The notes under the pieces: generated by a model | Database searches by the model: none | What the model was told of the DNA's origin: nothing | What the model saw: only the letters and a program-made list of their open reading frames with translations | Part shown: positions 40,521-48,617 of the stretch, piece after piece | Layout: each line of letters starts with the position of its first letter | How positions within the stretch are numbered: the stretch's first letter is position 1 | Position numbers and translations under genes: made by a program | From: an uncultured Bacilli bacterium | GTDB taxonomy: Bacteria > Bacillota_I > Bacilli_A > RF39 > UBA660 | Length of the DNA stretch: 48,986 nucleotides | Assembly (NCBI GenBank): GCA_934131175.1 | Contig: CAKOZD010000011.1 | Location: 1-48,986 of the forward strand | Reading direction: 5' to 3'

Positions 40521-40538
40521 TCAAGCAAAGGTGATATT

Positions 40539-41153
40539 ATGAAATCAAAAATGTTTAAAATTAGCATTATTGCTATAATAGTGATACTAATTACTACTTT
40601 TATCTTTATTGGTAAAACCAATTCTAGTAAGAATAACTTATCAAAAAAATTTACTAGCAATACAGAATCAAAAGAAAAAGTAAAACAAAATGATATTCAA
40701 GAGAAAACAGAAAATCAAAATGAATTACCAAAAGAGAAAAATGAAAGTGTTGGTGTTGTAGAAAGTCCTAAGGAAGAGATAAAAGAAAATAAAGTATCTT
40801 CTAATACTTCCACTACATCAAATAATTCAAATGAAATAAATCAAAATTATAATCAACAAAATCAATCACAATCTAATAATAGTCAAATTAAAGAAGAAGA
40901 AGCAAAAGAAAATAATAATTCTTATATAGGTGTTCCTAATCCAAATGATTTTAATTATTCTTTTCATAAAGGTAAAATCGAATATAGTTCTATGGATGCT
41001 TGTCTTTCTGCTAGTGAAAGAATTTCTTTAAAAGATACAGTCGATATTATCAATAGTTGGTGTATGGATGTTGTTGATGGTCAAGGTACAGTTTTAGGTG
41101 AGTATTTATATATTAATTGTTCATCTGGAAATTGTAATAAGTATAAAGATTAG
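40539..41153 (+). CDS. membrane-anchored Lys/Asn-rich protein with C-terminal Cys motif
   Basis: The 204-residue product has one N-terminal membrane segment (about 7-25), a Lys/Glu/Asn/Ser/Gln-rich disordered stalk (about 30-130) and a small C-terminal domain (about 135-204). This domain has four cysteines (DACLSASERI, SWCMD, INCSSGNCNKY), suggesting disulfides outside the cell. GGTGAT lies 3 bases before the ATG, as in other genes here. It is the first gene of a group ending in the pilin and sortase. Not recognised; adhesin or pilus accessory is a guess. Confidence 0.65.
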   Translation: MKSKMFKISIIAIIVILITTFIFIGKTNSSKNNLSKKFTSNTESKEKVKQNDIQEKTENQNELPKEKNESVGVVESPKEEIKENKVSSNTSTTSNNSNEINQNYNQQNQSQSNNSQIKEEEAKENNNSYIGVPNPNDFNYSFHKGKIEYSSMDACLSASERISLKDTVDIINSWCMDVVDGQGTVLGEYLYINCSSGNCNKYKD

Positions 41154-41170
41154 ATATTCTAGTCTTTTTT
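41147..41170 (+). terminator. intrinsic terminator
   Basis: AGATTAG (41147-41153) pairs with CTAGTCT (41159-41165), one T-G pair, followed by six T. It overlaps the stop codon of the preceding gene, and read-through would feed the pilin genes. Confidence 0.65.
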
Positions 41171-41185
41171 ATTTTGGAGGAAAAA

Positions 41186-41308
41186 ATGAAAATATTATTA
41201 TTTATTGGAATAGCACTATTAATTTTACTAGTGCTTTTTTTATGGTCTGCTTGTGCCTTATCAAGTAAAATTTCACGAGAGGAGGAAATAATTGAAAATG
41301 AAAAATAA
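41186..41308 (+). CDS. 40-residue small membrane protein
   Basis: ATG at 41186, with GGAGG 8 bases before it, opens a 40-codon frame with one Leu/Ile-rich membrane segment (about residues 2-20) and a charged tail (SKISREEEIIENEK). Its end overlaps the pilin start by 17 bases, and the pilin ribosome binding site lies within it. Translational coupling with the pilin is likely. No family is recognised. Confidence 0.55.
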   Translation: MKILLFIGIALLILLVLFLWSACALSSKISREEEIIENEK

Positions 41309-43751
41309 AATAAAAAATTTATTATTACTACTTGGAGTCATTATAGGATGTGTTTCTACTACATCAGTATATGCCCAAGGAGCTACTTTAACAATGAATA
41401 AGTCTGGTTATTTTTGGACAAGAACTAGTCCAAATGAATCCACCCATAGTTGGTATACTCAGGATTATTATTTTGGAGATCGTGTTGCCTATTGTATAGA
41501 GCCAGGTGTTCCAGAAGGAACTGATAATTATACAGTTGGAGATATGTCTAATACCAATTATTCTAATGAACAAAAACTAAAAATGTTACTAATTGCTTAT
41601 TACGGTTATGATTATCCAAATCATCAAACATTAAATTATAGATTAGCAACTCAAGCCCTTTTATGGGAACAGGCAGGAAACTATAGTATTTCTTACTCCA
41701 CTCAAAGATGGGGAGCAGGAACAAATATAGATGTATCTGCTGAAAGAAACGAAATTATGAATCTAGTTAATAGTCATTATGTAAAACCATCTTTTAATGG
41801 TCAAACAGTTACTATGAAAGTTGGTGATAAAATAACACTAACTGATACTAACAATGTATTATCAAATTACGATGTAATAATGAGTAATAATGCTGAGTAT
41901 CAAGTTAATGGCAATACTATTACTATTCGTGCTACTAATGTTGGAAATATTACAATGCAATTCAAGAAAAAAATGTATACTACAAGACAATATCTTGTAT
42001 ATTATGGTAATGGTATTCAAACAATGTTATCTTCTGGAGCAGTTGATCCAGTTTACGCATCTTTAAATATTAAATCTGAGGGAGGAAAAATTGACTTTAC
42101 TAAATATGATAAAGACAATAATTCTGCTAAACCACAAGGTGAAGCAACTTTAAGTGGTGCAGTATATGGAGTTTATGATAAAAAAACAGATGCTTTAGTT
42201 GGTAAAACAACTACTGATGGTAATGGATATGCAAAAATAGAACATTTGCCTTATTTTGGAGATTTCTACTTACAAGAAATAAGTCCTAGTAAAGGTTATC
42301 AATTAGATACTACTAAATATTATTTTACTAGTTCTTTAGATAATATTGATAACTATGTTATTGTAAAAGAAAAAATAATAAATTGTGATGTTGAACTTAC
42401 AAAAGTTTATGCTACTAGTAAATCTGAAATAATGACACCAGAGCCTAATGTAGAGTTTGGTTTTTACAATATTAAAGGTGAACTTTATAAGACTGGAAAA
42501 ACTGATAAAAATGGAAAATTAAATATTAATCTAGTATATGGAACTTATACAGTAAAACAATTAACTACTTCTAAAGATACTACTAAGGTAGATGATTTTA
42601 CAATTAAGGTTTATGAAATGGGAGATAAAATTTACTACACTATCTCCAATGCTGAAATAACTGCTAAATTAAAAGTTGTTAAAATTGATAAAGATACTAA
42701 GCAAATTATTACTAGAAAAAATATTAAGTTTAGAATCTATAATGTTGATACTAAAGAATATGTTAAACAAACAATAACTTATCCAACTGCTAAAACCATT
42801 GATGTTTTTGAAACTGATTCTAATGGTATTTTAATCACACCTTATCCATTAAAAGCAGGTACTTACTATTTAGAGGAAGTGGATCAAAAAATTGATGGTT
42901 ATTTATGGAATAAAAATTCTGTAGAATTTAAAATTGGTGAAGATTCTAAATTGATTAATGATGAAGAATTTGGAATCTTATTTGAAGTTAAATTTGAAAA
43001 TAAAGCAGTTAAAGGTAGCCTAGAACTAACTAAAACTGGCGAAGAAGTAGAATTAACTGATAATGGGTATATTTATACTAAAGTTAACTTAAGAGGCGTT
43101 AAAATCGGCTTATATGCTAGAGAAAATATATATGATGCCCTTGGTAATTTAAAATACAAAAAAGGTACACTAGTAAAAGAATTAATTACTGATGAAAATG
43201 GTTATGTTAAGGTAGATGATTTATATTTAGGAAAATACTATTTACAAGAAATTGAAACAGTAAATAACCATGTGTTGGATAAAACTAAATATAATTTCAA
43301 TCTTGAATATAAAGATCAATATACAGAAGTAATTAATTACAAAACTACCTTAGAAAATCATTTACCAAAAGGTACTTTAGAATTTACTAAATCTGATTAT
43401 TCAAATAGTAAGACTTTACCTAACACCTTAATTGAAATTTACAATGAAAAAGATGAGTTAGTTTATTCTGGTCGTACTGATGAAAATGGTAAAATCATTA
43501 TTGATAAATTACCAGTTGGTAAATACTACATTTTAGAAAAAGAAGCACCAGAGGGATACAAAATAAATGATGAAAAAATGTATTTTGAAATTACTGAAGA
43601 TGGACAAGTTGTTAAATGTAATATGTTAGATGAAGCATACGAAGTTCCAAATACTGGTTTAAGTAATATTAAGTATGAACTAATTGGAAGTATGGTTTTA
43701 ATTATATCTAGACTAGGATTATTCTTATATGGTACGAAGAAAAGAAAATAA
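41292..43751 (+). CDS. thioester-domain SpaA-type pilin/adhesin with VPNTG signal
   Basis: The 819-residue protein has a signal peptide (about 1-28), then a thioester domain with the reactive Cys in AYCIEP (C68) and Gln in TQALLW (Q121). Those residues form the thioester that can bind host surfaces covalently. Several Cna_B/SpaA-type domains follow (about 265-780), typical of pilins and often with isopeptide bonds. The C-terminus has VPNTG (785-789), a hydrophobic segment and KKRK, a sortase signal with Val in place of Leu. The start is TTG at 41292, 6 bases after GGAGG; an ATG at 41298 would be 12 bases away. Confidence 0.9.
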   Translation: MKMKNKIKNLLLLLGVIIGCVSTTSVYAQGATLTMNKSGYFWTRTSPNESTHSWYTQDYYFGDRVAYCIEPGVPEGTDNYTVGDMSNTNYSNEQKLKMLLIAYYGYDYPNHQTLNYRLATQALLWEQAGNYSISYSTQRWGAGTNIDVSAERNEIMNLVNSHYVKPSFNGQTVTMKVGDKITLTDTNNVLSNYDVIMSNNAEYQVNGNTITIRATNVGNITMQFKKKMYTTRQYLVYYGNGIQTMLSSGAVDPVYASLNIKSEGGKIDFTKYDKDNNSAKPQGEATLSGAVYGVYDKKTDALVGKTTTDGNGYAKIEHLPYFGDFYLQEISPSKGYQLDTTKYYFTSSLDNIDNYVIVKEKIINCDVELTKVYATSKSEIMTPEPNVEFGFYNIKGELYKTGKTDKNGKLNINLVYGTYTVKQLTTSKDTTKVDDFTIKVYEMGDKIYYTISNAEITAKLKVVKIDKDTKQIITRKNIKFRIYNVDTKEYVKQTITYPTAKTIDVFETDSNGILITPYPLKAGTYYLEEVDQKIDGYLWNKNSVEFKIGEDSKLINDEEFGILFEVKFENKAVKGSLELTKTGEEVELTDNGYIYTKVNLRGVKIGLYARENIYDALGNLKYKKGTLVKELITDENGYVKVDDLYLGKYYLQEIETVNNHVLDKTKYNFNLEYKDQYTEVINYKTTLENHLPKGTLEFTKSDYSNSKTLPNTLIEIYNEKDELVYSGRTDENGKIIIDKLPVGKYYILEKEAPEGYKINDEKMYFEITEDGQVVKCNMLDEAYEVPNTGLSNIKYELIGSMVLIISRLGLFLYGTKKRK

Positions 43752-44367
43752 GAAGTTTAATCTTATTAAATTAATTGGCTTACTACTTTTTGCTTGTGGT
43801 ATGTTTATGATTGTTTATAATTATTCTACTAAAGTAAAATTAGATGAAAATAATGATACTAAAATAGAAGAATTTTTTGATGATGATAATACTTCACAAG
43901 TAGAAGCACCAAAAGAAGATAATCAAGAAAATACTACTACTTCCAAAGTTACTAATTATAACTATATTGCTATTTTAGAGATTCCATCTATAAATTTAAA
44001 ACGAGGTTTAGTAGATCCTAGTAGTAAATATAATAATGTTAATTATAATATTCAAATTATAGACAAATCTTCTATGCCAGATGTTGTTAATGGTAACTTA
44101 GTTCTTGCTAGTCATAACGGAGCTAGTTATATTTCTTTCTTTAAAAATTTATATAAACTAAATAATGATGATAAAGTTTATGTTTATTATAATGGTTATA
44201 AATATGAATATTCTATAAGTAAAATATATGATACAAATAAAGATGGTCATATTGAAGTTTATAGAGATAATCAAAAAACTACTATAACTTTAATTACTTG
44301 TAAGAAAAATACAAAAGATACTCAAACAGTTTATATTGGTTATTTAACAAATAAGGTGGCTTATTAA
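43729..44367 (+). CDS. sortase, pilin-linked, without the usual catalytic Arg
   Basis: Sortases cut LPXTG-like signals and join the protein to wall or to other pilins. The 212-residue protein has an N-terminal membrane anchor (about 12-28) and the sortase core, with the catalytic His in LASHNG (H129) and Cys in TLITCKK (C191). The Arg that usually follows the Cys is replaced by Gln or Thr in KDTQTVYIG, which is unusual. It overlaps the pilin by 23 bases and therefore almost surely processes it. Its likely substrate signal is VPNT[AG]. Another sortase elsewhere cannot be excluded. Confidence 0.85.
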   Translation: MVRRKENKKFNLIKLIGLLLFACGMFMIVYNYSTKVKLDENNDTKIEEFFDDDNTSQVEAPKEDNQENTTTSKVTNYNYIAILEIPSINLKRGLVDPSSKYNNVNYNIQIIDKSSMPDVVNGNLVLASHNGASYISFFKNLYKLNNDDKVYVYYNGYKYEYSISKIYDTNKDGHIEVYRDNQKTTITLITCKKNTKDTQTVYIGYLTNKVAY

Positions 44368-44385
44368 TATTAGGAGTGATATTGA

Positions 44386-44706
44386 ATACCCAAAATATTT
44401 AATTCATGTATTACTCCTAGTTTTGTCATCTTAGATTTTTCTTTAACGCATTTAGAAAAATTAGTTTATGGAGAAATATCAGCACTATGTAATAATAAAG
44501 GCTACTGTTATGCTACTAATCATTATTTAAGTAAAGTAAATAATGTTAGCGAAAGAACAATTAGAACTTGTATTAGTAATTTACATAGTAAGGGTTATAT
44601 CAAGGTAATAATTGATAGAAAAGAAAAAAATAATAGTAGAAGAAAAATTTATATAGATGATAGTAAGGATCAAACTCTCCCGTCAGAGTGGCAAGACACT
44701 TCCTAA
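44386..44706 (+). CDS. helix-turn-helix (HTH_36-like) protein with no normal start codon
   Basis: The frame from an ATA at 44386 reads IPKIFNSCITPSFVILDFSL, then LEKLVYGEISALCNNKGYCY, YLSKVNNVSERTIRTCISNL and HSKGYIKVIID. This matches replication-associated HTH proteins of ICEs and phages. AGGAG lies 9 bases upstream, yet no ATG, GTG or TTG is in frame before a TGA. Either a rare ATA start is used, or a frameshift destroyed an N-terminus such as TTG-AAT. The downstream tail stops early at TAA 44704-44706 and could once have continued. Confidence 0.65.
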   Translation: MPKIFNSCITPSFVILDFSLTHLEKLVYGEISALCNNKGYCYATNHYLSKVNNVSERTIRTCISNLHSKGYIKVIIDRKEKNNSRRKIYIDDSKDQTLPSEWQDTS

Positions 44707-44825
44707 CCGACAGGAGAAATACTTCCTACAAATAAATAAAAGAATAAATAAATTAATAAATAAAATAATTCTAATAATATTATTAGTAATACTAATATAA
44801 ACTTTAAATTAGACTGGAGGTTTTT

Positions 44826-45251
44826 ATGTATGAAGATATAAATTATAATGAAGTTATGTTATCTGGTAAAATCAATAATATTTATAATACTAATAATTAT
44901 TGTCTGTTTGGTCTAACTTGTAATGATTATTCAAACAATAATTGTTATCTTAATTTAAGAATCCACAGTAATCTTTATTACAAATATAAAGATTTTTTTA
45001 TTAAGGATAAAAAAGTGTTTATTAAAGGATATTTAAAAACTTACTCTGATAAGAATAATAATATTCAATCTTATATTATGGTTACTAAAATTAATGATAA
45101 GCCAAACGAATTAATTAATGGAACATCAGCTCCACATATTAGATATGATGAAGATGGTGTTATGGTTTGGAATGGTAAAAGATGTGAATCAGTTCCTCCT
45201 ACTAAAGAAGAACTTGAAGAAATGGAGGTTTTACTTAGTGAATATCAATAA
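44826..45251 (+). CDS. divergent OB-fold, single-stranded-DNA-binding-like protein
   Basis: The 141-residue protein has an OB-fold pattern (MLSGKINNIYNTNNYCLFGL, LNLRIHSN, KKVFIKGYLKTY) followed by an acidic tail. It lacks the strong SSB signature. It lies close to a true ssb gene, so the element has two OB-fold proteins. A role in DNA processing during transfer is likely. AGACTGGAGG lies before the ATG. The end overlaps the next gene by 14 bases. Confidence 0.65.
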   Translation: MYEDINYNEVMLSGKINNIYNTNNYCLFGLTCNDYSNNNCYLNLRIHSNLYYKYKDFFIKDKKVFIKGYLKTYSDKNNNIQSYIMVTKINDKPNELINGTSAPHIRYDEDGVMVWNGKRCESVPPTKEELEEMEVLLSEYQ

Positions 45252-46035
45252 TAATGTAAAGCCATATATAAGGTTGTCAAATAATTCTAATTTATTAGGA
45301 GATGAAGTTATTTTATATGCTTATTCTAAAGAAAAGAAAAATGTTGATTTTCAAGTTAAATGTTTAAAAGAATTTTGTAATTCTAATAATTTAAAAGTAA
45401 AAGAAATTTATTCAGATTACTTTGGAAGTAATAAATTAGAAAATAAAATAAATTTAAAAAAATTATTAGAAAGTAATTCTAATATAAATGTTTTAATAAC
45501 TAATCTTGATAGATTAAGTAGAACTCTAAGTGATATGTTAAATATTGAAAATCAAAGTATTAAAAATAAAATTAACTTTTATGATATTGGTAGTAATGAA
45601 TTTGTCTTTGATAAATACTTTAAAATAATTAAAACTTTACAAAGAAATGGAGATGATAAATTGCAAAGAAACTTAAATGTTCTTTATGTTGAACCAAATA
45701 AGTTGCCAGAAAAAAGAACAATAAAAAACACCTTAGAGGAAAAACAAAAACTTGTTAACGGATTAATTGAATACACTTATTTAAGTGATTCAAATGATAT
45801 TGCAATAGTTTGTAATGAAGAAGGAAAAATTTTAGGATTACCACCTAATCGTGATATTGGTCATGATATTATATGTGGTAATTTTTTTATTGTCGGTGAT
45901 GATCCAGAACTTGGTGAAGATCGTTCTTTAACCGAAGAACAGATAGAAAAATATTCTAAATATTTTGGTAAAGAATCCATTGAAAAAACAAATGAAAAAG
46001 CACAAAAAATCTTTAATGATGATTTGTGTTATTAA
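45238..46035 (+). CDS. resolvase-like domain fused to DUF3846
   Basis: The 265-residue protein joins two parts. Residues about 24-118 resemble a serine-recombinase catalytic domain (VILYAYSKE, DFQVKCLKEF, then NLDRLSRTLSDML with the DRLSR motif at 91-95). The usual YxRxS form is altered, with S30 in YAYSKE and the preceding Arg missing, so activity is doubtful. Residues about 148-250 match DUF3846 (YVEPNKLPEKRTI, QKLVNGLIEY, IVCNEEGKILGLPPNRD, CGNFFIVGDD). The start is GTG at 45238, 9 bases after GGAGG. DUF3846 is common in ICEs; the fusion is unusual and its role unknown. Confidence 0.75.
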   Translation: MNINNNVKPYIRLSNNSNLLGDEVILYAYSKEKKNVDFQVKCLKEFCNSNNLKVKEIYSDYFGSNKLENKINLKKLLESNSNINVLITNLDRLSRTLSDMLNIENQSIKNKINFYDIGSNEFVFDKYFKIIKTLQRNGDDKLQRNLNVLYVEPNKLPEKRTIKNTLEEKQKLVNGLIEYTYLSDSNDIAIVCNEEGKILGLPPNRDIGHDIICGNFFIVGDDPELGEDRSLTEEQIEKYSKYFGKESIEKTNEKAQKIFNDDLCY

Positions 46036-46056
46036 TACTTGAAAGGAGGTGGTTTA

Positions 46057-46404
46057 ATGGTGAATGAAACAGTATTGGTTGGTAGAATTACCCAAGATCC
46101 AAAAGTAACTGAATTAGAAAACGGTAAAAAAGTATGTAATATAACTGTTGCCGTGCCTAGAAGTTATAAAAATGAAAATGGCGAATATGACACTGATTTT
46201 ATTAAATGTACAATGTGGTCTGGTATTGCTGAAAATACAAGTGAATATTGTAAACAAGGAGATTTAATTGGTATTAAAGGTCGTATTCAAACAAGAGTTA
46301 TTGATAAAGATAATTCAAAACAAACCATTCAAGAAGTTATTGCTGAAAGAGTTACATTTTTAGCAAAATCTAAAGAAAAAAATAATGATGAAATAGAAAT
46401 TTAG
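46057..46404 (+). CDS. ssb: single-stranded DNA-binding protein
   Basis: The 115-residue OB-fold protein has the SSB pattern VGRITQDPKVTELENGKKVC, VAVPRSYKN, DFIKCTMWSGIAEN and KGRIQTRVI. SSB coats ssDNA during transfer and replication. The usual acidic tip (DDDIPF-type) is absent; the end is NNDEIEI, so the normal partner-binding tail is missing or reduced. The ATG at 46057 follows AAGGAGGTGG by 5 bases; an upstream TTG at 46039 is not supported. Confidence 0.92.
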   Translation: MVNETVLVGRITQDPKVTELENGKKVCNITVAVPRSYKNENGEYDTDFIKCTMWSGIAENTSEYCKQGDLIGIKGRIQTRVIDKDNSKQTIQEVIAERVTFLAKSKEKNNDEIEI

Positions 46405-46416
46405 TCAAATGAAATT

Positions 46417-46504
46417 AGAGCAAAATAAAAGAGCTAGTTAGGGCTAACTCTAGTGTTATCAAAAATCAATAACAAACTTATTATATCACTATTTTGCTCT
46501 TTTT
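46417..46504 (+). ncRNA. structured three-way-junction element ending in a terminator
   Basis: AGAGCAAAATA (46417-46427) and TATTTTGCTCT (46490-46500) pair over 11 bp without mismatch and are followed by a T run. Between them are two inner hairpins: GTTA/TAAC with a GGGC loop (46437-46448), and GTTAT/ATAAC around 9 bases (46455-46473). The whole is a closed multi-branch structure of about 85 bases between ssb and the VirB2-like gene. It may be a terminator or a structured RNA or DNA site. Confidence 0.6.
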
Positions 46505-46533
46505 CTTATTTTATTAAGGAGGATGATAATAAG

Positions 46534-46575
46534 ATGAATAAAAATATAAATTTTGAGGTGTTGTTTATTGTTTAA
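46534..46575 (+). CDS. 13-residue leader ORF upstream of the VirB2-like gene
   Basis: AAGGAGG (46517-46523) is followed by ATG at 46534 and a 13-codon frame ending TAA at 46573-46575. It overlaps the TTG start of the VirB2-like gene (46568) by 8 bases. The strong site here and the weak start there suggest translational coupling. Peptide function is not claimed. Confidence 0.5.
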   Translation: MNKNINFEVLFIV

Positions 46576-46879
46576 ACTTATAGGCAACTCTCTATACAAT
46601 ATAGGGAATACTATAAGTACACTAGCAATAACTAAATTAGATGGTGGTAATTATAACATTGATACAATATTAAAAGCCATTAAAACTTTAACTGATTGGT
46701 GCTTAAGAGTTGGGATTGCTTTAGCAGGTGTTTCATTAGTAGTTGGCTTTATTATGTATGCCGTTGCTGATGTCGACAGAAAAGCCCATGTTAAACAAAG
46801 AATTATTCAAACAATGTTTGGTATTGTAGGAATTATTTTAGCCATTTCTTTAGTAAACTTAATTATTAGTCTATTCTAG
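46568..46879 (+). CDS. VirB2/TrbC-like conjugation membrane protein
   Basis: The 103-residue product has two hydrophobic segments (about 46-66 and 81-101) joined by a short loop with DVDRKAHVKQRII, a layout of T4SS pilin-like VirB2/TrbC subunits. The sequence is not close to a known family. The TTG at 46568 follows GAGGTG by 7 bases and overlaps a 13-codon ORF; a TTG at 46553 is unlikely because the site lies inside. A role in the mating channel is inferred from its place before TrbL-like and PrgI-like genes. Confidence 0.6.
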   Translation: MFKLIGNSLYNIGNTISTLAITKLDGGNYNIDTILKAIKTLTDWCLRVGIALAGVSLVVGFIMYAVADVDRKAHVKQRIIQTMFGIVGIILAISLVNLIISLF

Positions 46880-46889
46880 GTGGTGTTAT

Positions 46890-47240
46890 ATGAATATTGA
46901 AAAATTAAATAATAAGATACTTAATATTGAAGAAAAATATAGCACAAAACAAGATAAAGTTAAAGATTATTGTCATGAGTTAGAGGATACATTTTATGAA
47001 TATGCTGATTTAAACGGTAATATGGACTATGAATTTGAAGAGGTATTTAACGATATTGTCTGTGGCGAAGATTGTATAGGATTAGTTATGGGAGCAAGTG
47101 TAGATTCTTTATATTATTGGTATAGAAAAGATGGCAAAACTTGTGTTGATGAAATTGATTATGACTATCTTACTAACTTAGCAAATAAAGCCTTAAAATG
47201 TTATGAAAAAACTAAAGAGGATAACTTAGAAATATGTTAA
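46890..47240 (+). CDS. small acidic protein of the transfer block
   Basis: The 116-residue soluble protein is Glu/Asp/Tyr-rich (YCHELEDTFYEYADLNGN, YEFEEVFNDIVCGED). It follows the VirB2-like gene by 10 bases and overlaps the TrbL-like gene by 7 bases. Its position inside the transfer block suggests a secretion-linked role. The family is not recognised. Confidence 0.55.
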   Translation: MNIEKLNNKILNIEEKYSTKQDKVKDYCHELEDTFYEYADLNGNMDYEFEEVFNDIVCGEDCIGLVMGASVDSLYYWYRKDGKTCVDEIDYDYLTNLANKALKCYEKTKEDNLEIC

Positions 47241-48610
47241 GTGCCTTAGATTTATTACGAAGATTAGGCTGGGCTGTAATTGATTTTATCTATAAACTAG
47301 TAGACACATTATTTAATATAATGAAAGAACTAAACTTATATGATATTGTTGATAGTGTTTCAGATAATACAATGTTTTCTAATTTTCATTCTGGAATAAT
47401 TGCCATTGCTATAACATTATTAGCATTATTTATTGCTTGGCGATTTGTAATGAAAATATTAGATCCAGATGAGGGACTATCTACTCATCAAATAGTTATG
47501 GAAATTATTAAATGTAGTGTGCTTGTGTTAATGAGTGTTTTCTTATTCTCACAAGCCAATACTTTATCTATGAAACTAAGTGGTTACACTTCTTCTATGT
47601 TTTCAAATAGTGGTACTACTTTATCTAGTGCTATGCTTACCATGTATGTTGATTATTCGGATGGCTATAAAGCAAGTGATGAATTTAAGAAAGAAGATAT
47701 AAGTGCTAATATCAAAAATAGTAATTTTACTAAGAAAAGAATGTTTAATGATAAATATGTAACTTCTAAAAAATGGATATTACCAGATGAAAAAGATTAT
47801 AAATATAATGTAAACTGGATAATGGCTATTATTGTAGGTGGTTTCTTTCTATATGCTCTTTTCTTTAGTGGTATGATGCTCGCTCGTAGGCAAATAGAAT
47901 TTTTGTTTTTATTTTTAATAAGTCCAATAGTATTTGCTACTTCTATTGGAAATAAACAACGAAGATCTGCTGTTATAGAACAATTAGTTTCTTTAATGCT
48001 ACAAGGTGCAGTAGTTATGATGATTATTGGTATAACTGTAATTGTAATGCAAGCCATTAATAGTACGACTTTCTTTAGTGATTCCAATTTTAAAGATATG
48101 GCTTTAAAATCACTAATGTTTGTTGGATGTGGTACATTCCTTTTAACTGGCTCACAAGTTGTTAATAGATTCATTGGTTCAAATGTTAGTGCTAATTCTG
48201 GTCGAGAACAATTAATGAGTTTAATGAGTTATGGTCATGCGTTATCTACTGCAACTCATATTGGAGGAAATGCTATTAGTGGTGCTACTTCTTTTGGATT
48301 AGGTGTTGGTGCTTCTGCTCTAGGAAGGGCTGGAGGAAATAAACTTGTTAATTCTATTGGAGGAGCTATCCAAAAATTTGGTAATAATATCAAAAGTAAT
48401 AATAGTTCAAACTCTAATCCAATTAAAAGTGGTATTCAAAACGGTATTGGAAATACTATTGAAAAATTTGGTGGTAAAGTTAAAAATTCAACACCATCAA
48501 ATATTGGTAAAAATATGAGGATGCACGGTCGTGAAAATATGGGTGAAGCCGTAAGTTCTATTATGCCACAAAGAAATATGTATCGAAGAAGATACAGATC
48601 AAGGGAGTGA
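47234..48610 (+). CDS. TrbL/VirB6-like multi-pass conjugation protein
   Basis: The 458-residue protein has an N-terminal amphipathic stretch and six or more membrane segments (about 55-70, 87-103, 195-220, 222-240, 255-280, 295-315), then a long Gly/Asn/Ser-rich tail. This is the layout of the TrbL/VirB6 inner-membrane component of type IV secretion, which forms part of the DNA channel. ICEs of Bacilli and mycoplasmas carry such proteins, and this resembles the Mbov_0396-type. It overlaps the preceding gene by 7 bases. Sequence identity to a named family was not tested. Confidence 0.75.
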   Translation: MLSALDLLRRLGWAVIDFIYKLVDTLFNIMKELNLYDIVDSVSDNTMFSNFHSGIIAIAITLLALFIAWRFVMKILDPDEGLSTHQIVMEIIKCSVLVLMSVFLFSQANTLSMKLSGYTSSMFSNSGTTLSSAMLTMYVDYSDGYKASDEFKKEDISANIKNSNFTKKRMFNDKYVTSKKWILPDEKDYKYNVNWIMAIIVGGFFLYALFFSGMMLARRQIEFLFLFLISPIVFATSIGNKQRRSAVIEQLVSLMLQGAVVMMIIGITVIVMQAINSTTFFSDSNFKDMALKSLMFVGCGTFLLTGSQVVNRFIGSNVSANSGREQLMSLMSYGHALSTATHIGGNAISGATSFGLGVGASALGRAGGNKLVNSIGGAIQKFGNNIKSNNSSNSNPIKSGIQNGIGNTIEKFGGKVKNSTPSNIGKNMRMHGRENMGEAVSSIMPQRNMYRRRYRSRE

Positions 48611-48617
48611 TAAATTT

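Noticed and set aside
40212..40524. Two overlapping minus-strand frames at the ArpU-like gene
   Set aside because: They lack ribosome binding sites and any recognisable pattern; they are shadow frames.
45118..45237. Longer start of the resolvase-DUF3846 protein at 45118
   Set aside because: No ribosome binding site there; it overlaps the OB-fold gene by 134 bases; the GTG at 45238 has GGAGG.
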